In this document: piece by piece, positions 45,205-56,973 of the stretch
Layout: each line of letters begins with the position of its first letter
How positions within the stretch are numbered: the first letter of the stretch is position 1
Assembly (NCBI GenBank): GCA_911728435.2
Contig: OU452199.1
Location: 7,822,860 to 7,886,859, forward strand
Direction of reading: 5' to 3'
Length of the DNA stretch: 64,000 nt
DNA from: Apoderus coryli
Taxonomy: Eukaryota > Arthropoda > Insecta > Coleoptera > Attelabidae
Notes under the pieces: generated by a model
Seen by the model: the letters and a program-made list of their open reading frames with translations, nothing else
What the model was told of the DNA's origin: nothing
Databases searched by the model: none
Translations under genes and position numbers: made by a program

Positions 45205-46684
45205 GGTGCTTTGGTCAGCAAGATACAAAAATATCTGACAGAAGGTTTTAGACCAGGCTACAGCTGTGCTACAGCGCTTTTGAACATTGTTGATGACATA
45301 ATTCGTGCGACGGACCAAGGCAAGAGCACGGTGCTTGTTCTGTTGGATTATTCTAAGGCATTTGACACAATTGATCATGAGACGCTTCTATCCGTTTTGA
45401 AATTTGTTGGGTTTTCTGAACAGTCAATCATTTTCTTTCACAGCTATTTGCAAAACAGGTTTCAATTTGTTCAAACAAGTAATGGGGAATCTTCTGACGT
45501 GTGGAGTTCCACAAGGCTCAATACTTTCACCTTTATTGTTTAACATTTACACATGCTACATAGGGTCAAGTCTAAAGCATGGCAAGGAGCATATATATGC
45601 GGATGACCGGCAAGTTTACTACAGCTTTACTTATGACGACTATTATCTAGCTAATCAAGATATTAACGAGGATATTAACAGAATTGTGGAGCACGGTCTC
45701 ATGATCAATGCCTCTAAGTCTGACGTTCTTGTCTTTAGTAAAAACAGGCGCTTATTGGAGTTGCAACTGAATATCAAAGTAAATAACTCAAGTTTAAGTT
45801 TCTCAACTTCAACAAGAAATCTTGCTTGGAATTGGATGTCGAATTGCGGTTTAAGAAGCATGTGAGCATCAATATCCAGAGAGCATATTCGTAATTAAAT
45901 ATGTTATCTCCCCATAGGCATCTACTATCACAACCTTTGAAAAAAAACTTACCGATAGTTTAGTCTTAAGCTACTTTAACTTCTGTGATGTTGTGTATGG
46001 ACCGTGCCTAGATTGTTCTGATAAAGAGAGAATTCAAAGAGTTCAGAAATCATGCCTCGTGTATGGAATTAGAAAATTTGAGCCCGTTTCGCACAAATTG
46101 AGGGAGGCTATGTGGCTGAGCATGCAGGATCGAAGAAAGCTACATTCGCTAGTTTTATTTCATAATATAATAAATAACCATCGTCCTCCATACCTCTCTA
46201 ATAAAATTAAATATAGGACTGATGTTCATACGTTGAACTTATGTTTTCGCGGACTTATTTCGCCCCCGCGTCACAAAACTTCATTATTCAATAGATCATT
46301 TACTTACCAAATTTATATGCTATACAATAACATACCAGAGGACTTCAAAAACTTAGGGGTTACAGCTTTTAAGTTTAAATACAGGAATCGACTTTTGGAT
46401 GTCAAATAGATTTTTTGTTTATTTTTTCTTTTCAGATTTTTTGAGAGAGTAGTAAACTTGATTGTAGTAAAAGGCATGACTAAGGAGTGCAGTTATTGGT
46501 CGGACGTATTAGAAATTTGGTTCTAAAGTTATGAATTTTAGGGTTGAACTTTTTTTAATTGTTTTCAACTCCATTTTGCATATCAATTATTCATTATTAT
46601 GTTATGTATTTATGATATTCTGACTTAATCTGTACGTTGTTATGATTTGAATGCAAATAAATGTATTATTATTATTATTATTAT
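45205..46684 (+). pseudogene. LINE ORF2 relic with intact RT active site
   Basis: Motif A region: ATALLNIVDDIIRATDQGKS, VLVLLDYSKAFDTIDHETLL. After a frameshift: GVPQGSILSPLLFNIYTC and IYADDRQVYYSF, the YADD box of reverse transcriptases. A third frame (45993-46409) gives KERIQRVQKSCLVYGI and YNNIPEDFKNLGVTAFKFKY, RNRLL. The 3' UTR ends ATGCAAATAAATGTATTATT with an (ATT)n run at 46684. It is of CR1/jockey type, 5'-truncated, with at least two frame breaks. Confidence 0.85.
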
Positions 46685-46849
46685 TTGTGCAGTTGTCTCC
46701 TAGATTGCATATTCAACCAACTGATCTTAGGCATGGTGAGACTGATTCTGTCAAAACTTTCTCACACCAAAAATAAGCCTCAGACACGAATTCTGTATAG
46801 TTTGAAAACACGATTACGCTCAATCACAGTTAGACATATTCATATTCAT

Positions 46850-47660
46850 TTATTCTGGTCATAATTCGTACATTTTTGTACATTAACTGCCGAAGCAATT
46901 TTCTTGAGAATTATGGGGGCAAAAATGAGAAGTGACCTAAGCAGAACAAGAAGTGCAAATTTGCAGAGTCAAATAACAACGAAAATCTATAACACTACTG
47001 CACTCACGGCAGCAAATTCTTGCAAACTGTAAAAGGGTAATCAGTTAGGAAAGATCTTAGTTTCCTCTTGAATTCAGTCAGAAATCGGCAACACTTTATA
47101 TTATGAGGAAGCACCTTATAATAAAAATACGCAGAATATTTTGAAAAATTCACGATGAGGACGAGGTAAGTACAACCGAACTCCCGCGGGTGAAATAGCC
47201 ATGATTGTCACCACACGTAGGTACTTGATCTCTATCCCTAAAAGTTTGACAAATTAACTTATACAGAAAAACTGTGAGCAAATGGTGTTTTTTAAATCTC
47301 TACAAGTGCCTCTATACGGTATATCAAAAATTCATCAGATGGCTCTCTTCTGCAGTACGAACACTCTGTCCATTTCAAGACATCTGTCCCAGACAACTAT
47401 CCATTGCAGAATATATAAGAGCATAATACACTGATATTAATGATTGTTCATGTAGGTTTGTTGGGGGTGCAAAATATATCGGCTTCTACTCAGCTTGCCA
47501 CAGAGCGCATCGATGTGCGGTATCAAGCTGAGCTCCGAATTCACCAATACACCCAACAACCGAGCCGGTAGGTGGACTCCATCAAAACTTATTTGCAAGT
47601 CCTCCGCTCTGTATCTGTATATGTAGAGACATATATCGAGTCACAATAATTCATGTGTGA
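46850..47660 (-). pseudogene. LINE ORF2 C-terminal relic, same family as 23186
   Basis: The minus strand reads VSFDGVHLPARLLGVLVNSE, LSLIPHIDALCGKLSRSRYI, VFVLQKRAI, IFDIPYRGTCRDL and PAGVRLYLPRPHREF, then YSLQEFAAV. Each block matches the plus-strand LINE at 23186-23867 (LLGV..DPTLS, LCGKL, QKRAI..IFGIPYRG, LYLPRPRFEF, YSVQEF). Many stops and frameshifts interrupt it. Confidence 0.75.
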
Positions 47661-47679
47661 GAGCACCAGAGTGTCAATG

Positions 47680-47780
47680 CTGGTCCTCGGAAATCGATTG
47701 ATAGGAGAGGTGCCCAAGAGTGGCGGCCGAAAATCGAAGCTACTTCATGAAATGATGAGTTATTGTGATTGGAAAGTTGG
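47680..47780 (+). pseudogene. Trace of mariner-like transposase C-terminal region
   Basis: A short frame reads KSIDRRGAQEWRPKIEA, like the RWIGRRGxxEWPxRSPDL segment of mariner-type proteins (compare GKRGAQEWPTRSPDL at 2256-2600). It sits just before a terminus of the same family, which supports the call; on its own it is too short. Confidence 0.45.
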
Positions 47781-48312
47781 AAAATGAAAGCACTGTTTAA
47801 TTGTGATAATTGCAATTATGTGTTCATGTCCCAATTATTTGTAGTTCATGTTTATAGACACAAAATAAACAATATTATTCAACATAATTTATGTTATTAT
47901 CTTATGTGTGCAATAAGAGATTTGTTTTTATTGGCTGATGTTTATTTTTGTTCTCTTTCTTATTTCTCTCCTTATGGGTAAATAAAAACATTATTGGTTT
48001 TTAAACTATAACAAACAATAAACACCACAAAATGTCAAAGTGATAAAAACAGAAACGCTTATTATTTATTAATAATTAATTAATTTTAAACAAAAAAATA
48101 ACTAGTAAATTAACCACGCACATTAAATTTCAAAAATGAGTGCAAAATGACAAATCATATCAAAATCTAATTTAACGAAATATGGTAATTTATCAGTGTG
48201 TCAAAATCTAATCAGTTCCTCGTTATCTCCAAATTAGCATTTTTGTACCGAGTTCAGTTTAAATCGGTTGAGCCATTTTTATTAATCATGTATACTCACT
48301 GAAACACATTTT

Positions 48313-48440
48313 ATTTTCCCGCACACGGAAAGCATTCTGAATGCGGCAAAAAAATCTGAGATAAAGACTGAAGTTACTTGAGACGATTAAGACCATTTCC
48401 AGATGGAAGTCTGTCTTTCTGTGTGTGTGTCTGTATGTAT
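48313..48440 (+). repeat. Dispersed CCCGCAC repeat, copy 2
   Basis: ATTTTCCCGCACACGGAAAG, GAATGCG, TGAGACGATTAAGACCATTT and CCAG, then a CTGTCTTTCTGTGTGTGTGT run. Same block order as 13492-13620. Confidence 0.6.
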
Positions 48441-49739
48441 TCCTCCACGAAAAATGTATGTGCGGTGAGTGACAAAGGCGAAATCTATGAGACAGCTTCA
48501 CCTATACCTCAAATGAAGTGGTGAAATCATGGTCTGCCATTCACCCCACTTATATTTTGTCCTAAAAAGAACAACAAACAATGCTCTATCGCATTATACT
48601 TGCCGTAATGACTTTCAACAAATTGGCTATCCGAACTTTCAGTAAGCGCACTCTCAGAGAGCGTTTACATTGGCAGATTATTTGGAAGTACTCTGAAATA
48701 TACGACTTGTGATAGTTTTACTTGCCGGTGTAAAATATGCTGATAATCGATATAAAAAATATGATATACTAAAACAAAATAGATAAAAGACAACAAAAAA
48801 AACAACCATGTTTTTAGTCAGTAGGTCATGGTATACAAACCGGCAGAATAATATTTTTACGGATTCCGATTTTGAATAAATATAATAAAAATAAATACAA
48901 TCCTTCTCTGACTTCTATCTGTCTGAAGAGACAAAGCTATTATGTAGTGGACAGCTCATGTAAAAGCAATATGCGCATGCCCACTATATGAGGAAACGTT
49001 TCTATTGGTGGCTTTATAGATCTACGAGAGTTGAGCAACTGCTTCGGTACGTTATAAACAGTGGCAGAAGTAAGGCGCAACTACAATTATATTTTTTTAG
49101 GTACTCAAGGCTTACACTGTACAACGTTTCCCTAAAATAAATTCATTCAAAACTCCTACTTAAAATGCCACAGATTAAATAAAACAATTATTATTGTATT
49201 ACTTAATTTTACTTTATTAAGCCTCAAACTTCCTAGTTTACATTTATGGTTAATAGAAATTCGTGATTACAAGAGCCTTTAATAAAATGTCTTTAATTTG
49301 TGGTATAAGGTGATTTATAATAATTACCATACACATTTAAAAGATATCTCTATTTTGCACAGTTGTACAATATATTTAGAGTTTTTCCGCCCACGTTGAA
49401 TGCATGAATATTCAGTACATTTGATATTTTTCTAACAACTTGTAGAAAGTCAAACATAAAATAGACTTAAATTACATGCATTCATTTGAATAATGTACAC
49501 AACACTGTATTAGACGAGATAATTAATCGGTATGTAAAATATTATTTCATTAGATATACGTGGATTTCAATCATAATTAGTATCTGCATGTTGTTAGGTA
49601 CGTTTCGCTTAATGAACATAAATTTCAAACTCATACGTATTTCGCCTTTAACAAGTGGCAGGTTGTTTTCTCACCTTTGGAGTGCCTTTAATTTTAAACC
49701 TGAAGAAATGATTCACAAATTTATGCTCTAGAACAGTGA
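48441..49739. other. No recognisable gene
   Basis: AT-rich sequence. The 81-codon frame at 49486-49731 has no domain and AT-driven composition. Confidence 0.35.
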
Positions 49740-50270
49740 TTTTATCGTTTTATCGTGTGTACTCTGGGGCCGTTGATTTTTATCTTACTTATTTCGGATA
49801 TATCTGCTCAAATAAGATCTATATCGCTTTTTGCCGACGACACCTCAGTTGGTATATCTGCTGATAATATTCAGGATTTAAGTGCTAAAGGTCGTACGTG
49901 TTTGGAGGAAATGCGGACGTACTGTATCACTAATGATTTGGTATTGAACTTTAAAAAGACTAATCATATTCATTTCTCGGCAAAAGGGGTAGACTATAGT
50001 GTTAGAGTCCAGAATGAGGGTCATGCGATTGTCCAACAATCTTCGGTAAAGTTTTTGGGGGTGGCGATTGACTCACAATTGAGCTGGTACAGGCAGATCG
50101 AAACCGTTTCAAGCAAACTGTGCAGGTTATCGTTTTTGATATGGAAACTGAGAAGCTTTGTTTCTATCGAGGTCTTAAGATCATCTTACTTTGCGCATGT
50201 TCATCCTGTGCTTAGCTCTTCTACTGTGTTGTGGGGTAACTTCGATTCAAGCTTTACGAGCGGTTTCAAT
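49740..50270 (+). pseudogene. LINE RT fragment, left part of a split LINE
   Basis: The frame starts near the GSxLGP motif as TLGPLIFILLISDIS, then ISLFADDTSVGIS (FADD active site), DLVLNFKKTNHIHFS, SVKFLGVAIDSQLSWYRQIE and STVLWGNFDSS. These are RT motifs C, D and E and the thumb of a jockey/CR1-like LINE. It stops at 50273 where non-LINE sequence begins; the C-terminus resumes at about 51405. Confidence 0.8.
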
Positions 50271-51404
50271 TAAAGAAGACCAAAAAAAGAATATCAACTT
50301 TATTAATCTGTATTAAAGTAATGAAAAATTACTCACTAATCTTATTAATTAATAAATAAATCAATATAATTACGAATAATTATATTAATTCCTATACGAA
50401 ACTTTTATTACAATTGAAAACTGAATTTATTTCAATTACTAAAATAAACAACTTTAATCTTTATAAAAATTGATTGGAAACAAAAAGGCCTTCAATTAAA
50501 ATAATTAACAAAGAACTTACTGAACTTGAACTTCGATTATTATTAAAAAACTTTATACAATTAGAAATCACATCTAGACTCTACCAAGGCTAAAACGAAT
50601 CTAAACTCGAAAATCCGATTGTCTTGCCAAAACACTTAACATACATGAGAAGTAGGTACCTAGATTGAAAATAGCCAATCAGAAGAAAACGCACTTTTAC
50701 AATATACCCCTATAAAGATACATCTACAGGGTCAGAGATTCAGAAATAAAATACATTTTTATGTCGACTTTCATACCGGTTCTTAATTGTTAAGATGTCC
50801 TATGTTGGAGATTTTTCAGAAGATCAACAAGACACTACTGTACGGTTACTTTGTAAGGTTAGGAACAATACGATTATATAATGACTTCTTAATCTCCGGA
50901 AAAGCTAACTGAAATGAAAACCCATGTTCATATTTTCGGCGCCCTTTATATTTATTCTTTGTTATGGGAAACCTTGTTAACTCCCCAACTACTAGCTTCT
51001 GTATATAATAATAAAAGTCCGACATTTAATTTACATGAAGGCGTTTCGATGTTCAAAAGTGAGACCACACTGTATTTAAAACATGTCATTCTTCGAACAA
51101 GAAAACACGGTCCATCTGTTTCTAAAAGTTGAACAAAGAAAAGAGACAAAAATTATATATTTTTGTTATTCATGTACCTACTTGTAGACGTATTTATTGC
51201 TCTTGGTAAAACCCATATCAATAAACGATAAGATAGATAGAAAACAGACCCTTAAATTTTATGACTAAAAGGAGAGTTTACGAACATTTGTTAACAATCT
51301 ACTTAAAATAATATTCACAAAATATTATATTTCCCAAACTAATAGAAAATATCTATAAAATCACCCAACTAGTATACATAATACCAGTGGCGTGGTGTCT
51401 TATT
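50271..51404. other. About 1.1 kb of unknown DNA inserted in a LINE
   Basis: AT-rich sequence separating two parts of one LINE ORF2. No terminal repeats, tail or domain could be recognised. CAGTGGCGTGG at 51375 looks like a hAT end but points into the LINE, so it does not define the insert. Confidence 0.5.
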
Positions 51405-51996
51405 ACAATAGATTTGAAGATTTTAACCGTAACATCTGTATATATTTTAGAGTGTGTGTCTTATGTATATCAAAACATTGATAAATTCACTAACAATCGA
51501 ATATCAAACTATGAACTTCGACATAGTTTAAATTTAAAACTGCCGAAGCATAGACTCTCTCTTTCAGCGAACAGTTCTCTCATAATGCCTATAAAAATTT
51601 ATAATCATCTGCCTCAGCATTTTAAATTGATGAACCCGAAAAAATTTAAAAGTAAGGTCAAAGAATGGCTGCTGCAATACAGATTTTATGCTGCCTTGAA
51701 TGAATATTTTTTGATTAATTTTTAAGTTCGTAATTATTGTGACATGTAGTGTGATTTGTAATGTGTTATTGTCTTATTAGAGGCAATTGTTAAATGTGAT
51801 TTTTAATTCATTATGACTATGATGTTAGTATCCAAATCATTCTAAACCATGTATTAATCATTACATAATACTCGTAGTTTGCAATTGTGAAATGTTTTTT
51901 GTTTACTGTTCTATACATATTATATTATAGATTTCACGCATTCTATGTACAGCTGATGTGCCTTATGAATAAAGATATATTATTATTATTATTGCT
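51405..51996 (+). pseudogene. LINE ORF2 C-terminus and 3' end, right part of a split LINE
   Basis: LKILTVTSVYILECVSYVYQ, NYELRHSLNLKLPKHRLSLS, MPIKIYNHLPQHFKLMNPKK and FKSKVKEWLLQYRFYALNEYF-like end (stop 51725). A 3' UTR with TGAATAAAGATATATTATTA and an ATT run closes at about 51996. Together with 49740-50270 this forms one 5'-truncated element. Confidence 0.8.
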
Positions 51997-52222
51997 GAAA
52001 TGTTGCATTCCAGCCTTTTTACAATATCATCCTGCGACCTGCTAATCATATTTTGCAAAATAAAATTTTTGGACTAATGGAAAATAATCATTGACAAATA
52101 AAAGCATACCTATACTAATTACACCTATCTTTCAGTCAGTTATACCTACATTATTTATCTGTATCTAATGATAATATACACACGTACTATAATTTTGCGT
52201 TTACACAAAAAAACATGGTGAA

Positions 52223-52446
52223 ATGTTAGATTTAGTGAAACGGGTTAGTATGGTGGGCTGTCCCACACCTTCAGCGTACAATCCGCGTGTGAGTTTACGA
52301 AAAAAGGATAAACCTGTGAAAAATAGTGTAGTTTTAAGACCACGAAGTTTACTTTGTACAGCCAACTCTGAGGAAATATACAGCGACAACATTCAGTTGG
52401 AGTGTAACACTTGGAAGTTTCATAGGCCACGGCCCAAATCGTCAAG
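52223..52446 (+). CDS. Candidate host gene, first coding exon (unrecognised protein)
   Basis: From ATG 52223 (G at -3) the exon encodes about 74 residues: MLDLVKRVSMVGCPTPSAYN, PRVSLRKKDKPVKN, VLRPRSLLCTANSEEIYSDN, LECNTWKFHRPRPKSS. It ends at a good donor, AAG|GTAATT. Base composition is clearly less AT-rich than the flanks, and the sequence resembles no transposon protein I know. Basic and Ser-rich, no signal peptide or membrane segment, so a disordered cytosolic or nuclear N-terminus is likely. Reading on into the intron meets a stop two codons later. The frame fits the exon at 56974 (phase 2). An upstream acceptor was not found, so this is probably the first coding exon. Confidence 0.5.
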
Positions 52447-53154
52447 GTAATTTTTGTTATTAAACTTAATGTAAAAATGTATGAAATAATTTACAATGAA
52501 CTTGAGTAACCTTGGTGAAATCATTACTTGCTTTTCATCATATTTAGATTAATGCTTGTTACTTACGTTAACAACGTTTAATTTAATTTAATTTGGAAAA
52601 CATGGTTTTTTATTAATTAAATACACTGCCCCGGAATATTAACCGGGCAAAGAAAATTTTGTTCAAAATCAATCCTAAATAACTTTTTTGACAATTTTTT
52701 TTTTCGAGTTTTAGGCCGTTTTATTGTCATCATTTTTTTTCCATTCCAAAAATTTCGAACGGATTTGTTGTTATCCACGGGTGAACAAAAAGTTACATTT
52801 TACTCTAAACTTTTTAACACCCTGTAGAAAAAACTCACGACCGAATAAGGATCTTTTTTGCAACATTTTGAAGCCCCATCTTTTCTGAACAACCTGTTGT
52901 TTGATTCATACCAATATCTGTAGTCTTAAAGAAATAACGCTTTATTAACTGTAGCAACAAAAAAATTAAAAATTATTGCAAAGTTGACTGTGATGACAAA
53001 AGAATTAGCAGTTTCCATAGCACATAAGCATGTCAACAAGTTTTTTTCAACAAATTACAGATTTGCTGTACTTTCTTAAGTTCGTTGAAGCGTGTTTTAA
53101 GTTTTGTTGTGTGTTTCGGAGTTGTTTGGTAAATGATAAGTGAATTTAAAAGCG

Positions 53155-54096
53155 ATGAGCCCAGAAGAAGGGGCACAAGCCGTTGCTCTACAAGACGATG
53201 GCCGTCCGATTAGGTATATCGCAAAAAGGCTTGGCCATCCACGCAGTACGGTCTCCGATACGAGACAAAGGTTCAGACAAACTTGTTCTTATTCAAGGAG
53301 ACCTGGACAGGGAAGGGATGGATTTCTCCGTCTTCAGGTTCTTCGAGAGCGAACAGCCTCTGCTCCAGCTTTGGTTAGAAGACTGGTAGATGTTCACGGT
53401 ACCTTAGTTTCACCTGATACCATCTCGTGTACCTGCTACAAGTCCTCTATTGAAGGCAGCGCCTGGAATTTGCTCGAACTCATGCAGATTGGGAGATAAA
53501 CGAATGACGAAATGTTCTCTTTACAGACGAGTCTCGTTTCACGCGATATTAACCTGATGGACGTCAAAGAGAATGGAGAAGGCCCGGAGAAAGATACTCT
53601 CAATGTTGTATCTCTCCGAGAGTGCAATTTGGTGCGGAGGGGTAATGGTCTGGGGCGGTATTTCATTGGAAGGCCGTACAGACCTTGTTACACTTCACGT
53701 GGGTATTAACGCTACATTATAATGTGCTTAGAGGAACATGTGGTACCTTATCATCCATTTATTGGAGAACATTTTATCTTGATACACGACAATGCTCGAC
53801 CGCACATAGCACAAATAACGAGGCAATATTTAATCGACGTTGACATTCATGTATTGGACTGGCCCCCGAGAAGTCCGGACCTCAACCCTATCGAGCACAT
53901 GTGGGACACACTAGGAAGAAAAGTTAGGCAAAATTACGGCGAGTTTCAAACTTTGATTGCGTTAGAACAGGCACTGACAAATGAGTGGCAACAAATACCG
54001 CAAGACGCGGTTGCTTCTGGGCTTGAGTTTTCTCTACAGGGTATTGAAAGGTTTAGAGTAAAATGTAACTTTGTTAATCGAATGAGAAATCTTTAA
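53155..54096 (+). pseudogene. Tc1-like transposase, frameshifted
   Basis: From ATG 53155: MSPEEGAQAVALQDDGRPIR, YIAKRLGHPRSTVSDTRQRF (paired-type helix-turn-helix), YSRRPGQGRDGF, LRLQVLRERTASAPALVRRL and VDVHGTLVSPDTI. After frame breaks come NVLFTDESRF (first Asp), FGGVMVWGGIS-like sequence, then from 53722 EEHVVPYHPFIGEHFILIHD, NARPHIAQ (second Asp) and WPPRSPDLNPIEHMWDTLGR (catalytic Glu, DD34E type). The three catalytic residues can all be found, but at least three frameshifts lie between about 53440 and 53720. This family moves by cut and paste at TA. Confidence 0.9.
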
Positions 54097-54673
54097 TAAA
54101 ATAATCGCCAAACAAATAATCTACTTATATAATTTGGTCAGGTTGGGATAGCGTTTCGTGTAACAAAATACTCAACTAGCTCAAATGAATTTACACAAAT
54201 CTGATAATGAAAAGTGTGTGAAATAACGGTCGTGGATAATCGAGTTTTTTTTTTATGGAAGAGCCACTGGCTTTTCCGCGGCACATGGCAGAAGCCTACA
54301 GATGGTCAGTATATCCCAAAACTGATAAATTATTACCAAAAAGAAAGAATAATAGAAACAAAAAACAATAGGCAAATTTAATAAGTTTATTGAAAATCAC
54401 TAATCGGTTTTTCCTTTGAGAAATCTATTTACACAGTCCAACAGGTTTTAAGGTATAAATTGTATTATTAGAAAACATTAATTTTACAAATAATTCCTTC
54501 TTCACCTACGCAGCACTACGCATTCACATCAATAAAGATAATTTTTCTATAATTACATCAGTTCTCCTAAAGACTAAACCCCCAAATGTGTATGAATTAT
54601 GATTATATTAAATAATATACTTATAGATACCGAAAATTTGCTGCTTAAATTAAATCAATACATATTATACATA

Positions 54674-56760
54674 CAGGGTGGTCCAACGAAAAGTTTGCAC
54701 CTAGCTTTTCTCTTTTTTTTGTAGTCGAATGCGAAAATGCTCGGACACGTCGATTTTGCTTTTGAGGGGGACACATTTTAAACATATTTTTCGATCTGCG
54801 CCTTTAACCCCCTAGCGGGGGTGAGTAACAACCCTAAAATTTTAAATGGAAAGAGGGGTCTAATGACATATCATTTGAAAGGACACAAAATTGTCTTTCT
54901 AATGATACCCTATTTGTCGAATTTTACTAAAACAGTTAATACGAAAACGACTTTAAAGACATTAAGCCGATAATTTTGGTATTAATGAGAAATACAAATA
55001 AGTTTTAATTATTGCGAGTGAAAACACCTGCAATCGTTAGTACATTCCAATGTTTGTTAGTTTTAACATTGCTTTGTAAAAAAAGTAAACAAGCTGTTAA
55101 ATTGATTTATTAAAACGTTACATTAACAAATGTTGAAAATGTGACCCATTTGATTCCATACAATAATACAGATTTTGTTCAAATCTATTTCTAACATTTT
55201 GTAGCATATCAGGTGTTATGTTTCTGCACTCTTCTGTAATGCGTTGGCGAAGATCTTCTATGGACTCGGGCTTCGTGGCAAAACATTTATTTTTTAAGTG
55301 CCCCCAAAGAAAAAAGTCTAAAGGCGATAAATCCGGTGACCTGGCAGGCCATTCAATTGGGCCCCTCCTTCCAATCCACCGTCCAGGGAACCGGTCATCT
55401 AAGAACTGTCTTACAGGAGCCACATAGTGCGGAGGTGCTCCATCTTGCTGGAAATAAAGCCGATCAGCAGTATGATTTTGGTCATCTTCTATTATTTGTG
55501 TTATTAAAGGATCAATTGTGTCTTCAAGCATGTTTAGGTACACTTCACCAGTTAAATTTCCAGGAATAAAAAGTGGTCCTATAATATGATTTCCTAATAT
55601 GCCACACCAGACGTTTATTTTTTGAGGATACTGGGTATGAACCTCACGGAATAAATGTGGGTTACTGTCATCCCAGTAACGGCAATTGTGCCTATTTACA
55701 GCTCCATTCAAATAAAATGTGCATTCGTCGGAAAAACAAATGTTAAATAATAATTGCGGATCTTCAATTAAACGCTGGCTCATTGCTTCACAAAATTGCA
55801 GCCTTCTATCAGGATCATCCTCATTTAGTTCCTGTACTAATTTGATTTTGTACGGATGAAATTTGTACGCTTTTAAAATTCGTATTATGGACGAACGGGA
55901 GACACCTGAGGCTTCAGCTAGTTGACGGGTACTTTGACTATGATCCATTTCAACATGCCCTAAAACAGCGACTTCCACAGCTTCATTTCTGATCGGTTTC
56001 TGCGGCTGGTGTTTTACATTACAGACAGATCCGGTATCTACAAACTTTTTAACTAACTTGCCAACGTACACATCATTCACATTTTTATCGGGATGTCTCT
56101 CATTAAATAAGCGAGCCGTAAGTCTAGCACTACTATTATTTTGAAAATAAAGTTTAACAATTTCAACTCGTTCTAGAATGGAATAAATCATTTTGTACGG
56201 TAAAAGTAAAATAACTTGAGAAGCAACCAAACTGAATCAATGAAAAGACTAAAATAAACGGTGTAAATTCTTTTCCTACACGTATCTGCAGTTTTTATTT
56301 CAACAAAAAACGCAAACGATTAGTGAGGAATTTAGTTCTGATAAATAAGATAGTGTTTTTGAAATCCCGTTTTTCTTCAAAGTAAATAATTTAGAAATGA
56401 TTGTAGTTGTTTTCAGTCGTAATAATTAAAACTTATTTGTATTTCTCATTAATACCAAAATTATCGGCTTAATGTCTTTAAAGTCGTTTTCGTATTAACT
56501 GTTTTAGTAAAATTCGACAAATAGGGTATCATTAGAAAGACAATTTTGTGTCCTTTCAAATGATATGTCATTAGACCCCTCTTTCCATTTAAAATTTTAG
56601 GGTTGTTACTCACCCCCGCTAGGGGGTTAAAGGCGCAGATCGAAAAATATGTTTAAAATGTGTCCCCCTCAAAAGCAAAATCGACGTGTCCGAGCATTTT
56701 CGCATTCGACTACAAAAAAAAGAGAAAAGCTAGGTGCAAACTTTTCGTTGGACCACCCTG
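54674..56760 (-). mobile_element. DD41D mariner-type element with about 360-bp TIRs
   Basis: Starts CAGGGTGGTCCAACGAAAAG and ends with the exact inverse, flanked by TA on both sides (54672-54673, 56761-56762). The inverted repeats run 54674-55035 and 56399-56760. By eye the outer 330 bases have no difference; the inner 30 differ at about four places. The whole element is 2087 bp with a single intact gene between the repeats. Identical arms and an open gene suggest recent arrival, possibly still mobile. It lies in the proposed intron of the gene at 52223. Confidence 0.92.
55118..56230 (-). CDS. Intact DD41D mariner-type transposase
   Basis: The 370-codon frame cuts and joins DNA at the element ends. 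An N-terminal helical DNA-binding region (about 14-70) is the DUF4817-like part seen in many insect transposases. A second helix-turn-helix lies at about 98-125 (STRQLAEASGVSRSSIIRIL). Catalytic residues: Asp168 in FSDECTFYLNG, Asp263 in QQDGAPPHYV, and Asp305 in SPDLSPLDFFLWG. There are 41 residues between the last two, the DD41D spacing. The better start is probably Met14 (56191), since residues 1-13 are hydrophobic and not family-like. Length agrees with a complete mariner-type protein. Relics of related but different proteins lie at 2256, 3737, 6070 and 12505. Confidence 0.9.
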   Translation of the reverse strand: MVASQVILLLPYKMIYSILERVEIVKLYFQNNSSARLTARLFNERHPDKNVNDVYVGKLVKKFVDTGSVCNVKHQPQKPIRNEAVEVAVLGHVEMDHSQSTRQLAEASGVSRSSIIRILKAYKFHPYKIKLVQELNEDDPDRRLQFCEAMSQRLIEDPQLLFNICFSDECTFYLNGAVNRHNCRYWDDSNPHLFREVHTQYPQKINVWCGILGNHIIGPLFIPGNLTGEVYLNMLEDTIDPLITQIIEDDQNHTADRLYFQQDGAPPHYVAPVRQFLDDRFPGRWIGRRGPIEWPARSPDLSPLDFFLWGHLKNKCFATKPESIEDLRQRITEECRNITPDMLQNVRNRFEQNLYYCMESNGSHFQHLLM

Positions 56761-56973
56761 TATAAGAAATTTCTATTACTCAGCTACAATGTTTTTTTTA
56801 TTCTTTATTCCAAATCCCTCAAATTTATTTATATATCTCAACTTAGGAAAATATGAATATTGTTTTTGAAACTCTTCAATCATTGAAAATTAAAAATTCG
56901 CAAAAAAAAAAACCACACACTGCTAGTGAAGTAAATGTTTTTATAAAACGCAATCAAACACTTACATATTCAG

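Larger units (their letters stand above)
44811..47795 (+). mobile_element. Old mariner-like frame enclosing two LINE insertions
   Basis: CAGTGCTTTCATTTATAACT at 44811 and the inverse ..AAAATGAAAGCACTG ending at 47795 match the terminus at 2256. A trace of the transposase C-terminal region precedes the right end in the orientation expected. Almost everything between is two later LINE fragments (45205-46684 plus, 46850-47660 minus). The left TA is present; the right flank reads TT. Confidence 0.5.
52447..56973 (+). other. Proposed intron carrying two transposons
   Basis: Starts GTAATT, ends TTACATATTCAG. It holds a dead Tc1-like element and the long-TIR DD41D element. The remainder is AT-rich. 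The proposal depends on the two flanking exons being real. Confidence 0.4.

Noticed and set aside
51375..51390. CAGTGGCGTGG as a hAT end
   Set aside because: It points into LINE coding sequence, has no inverted partner and no 8-bp duplication, so it is probably coincidence.
55218..55569. Plus-strand frames opposite the DD41D transposase
   Set aside because: Antisense shadows of an intact gene with clear catalytic motifs.
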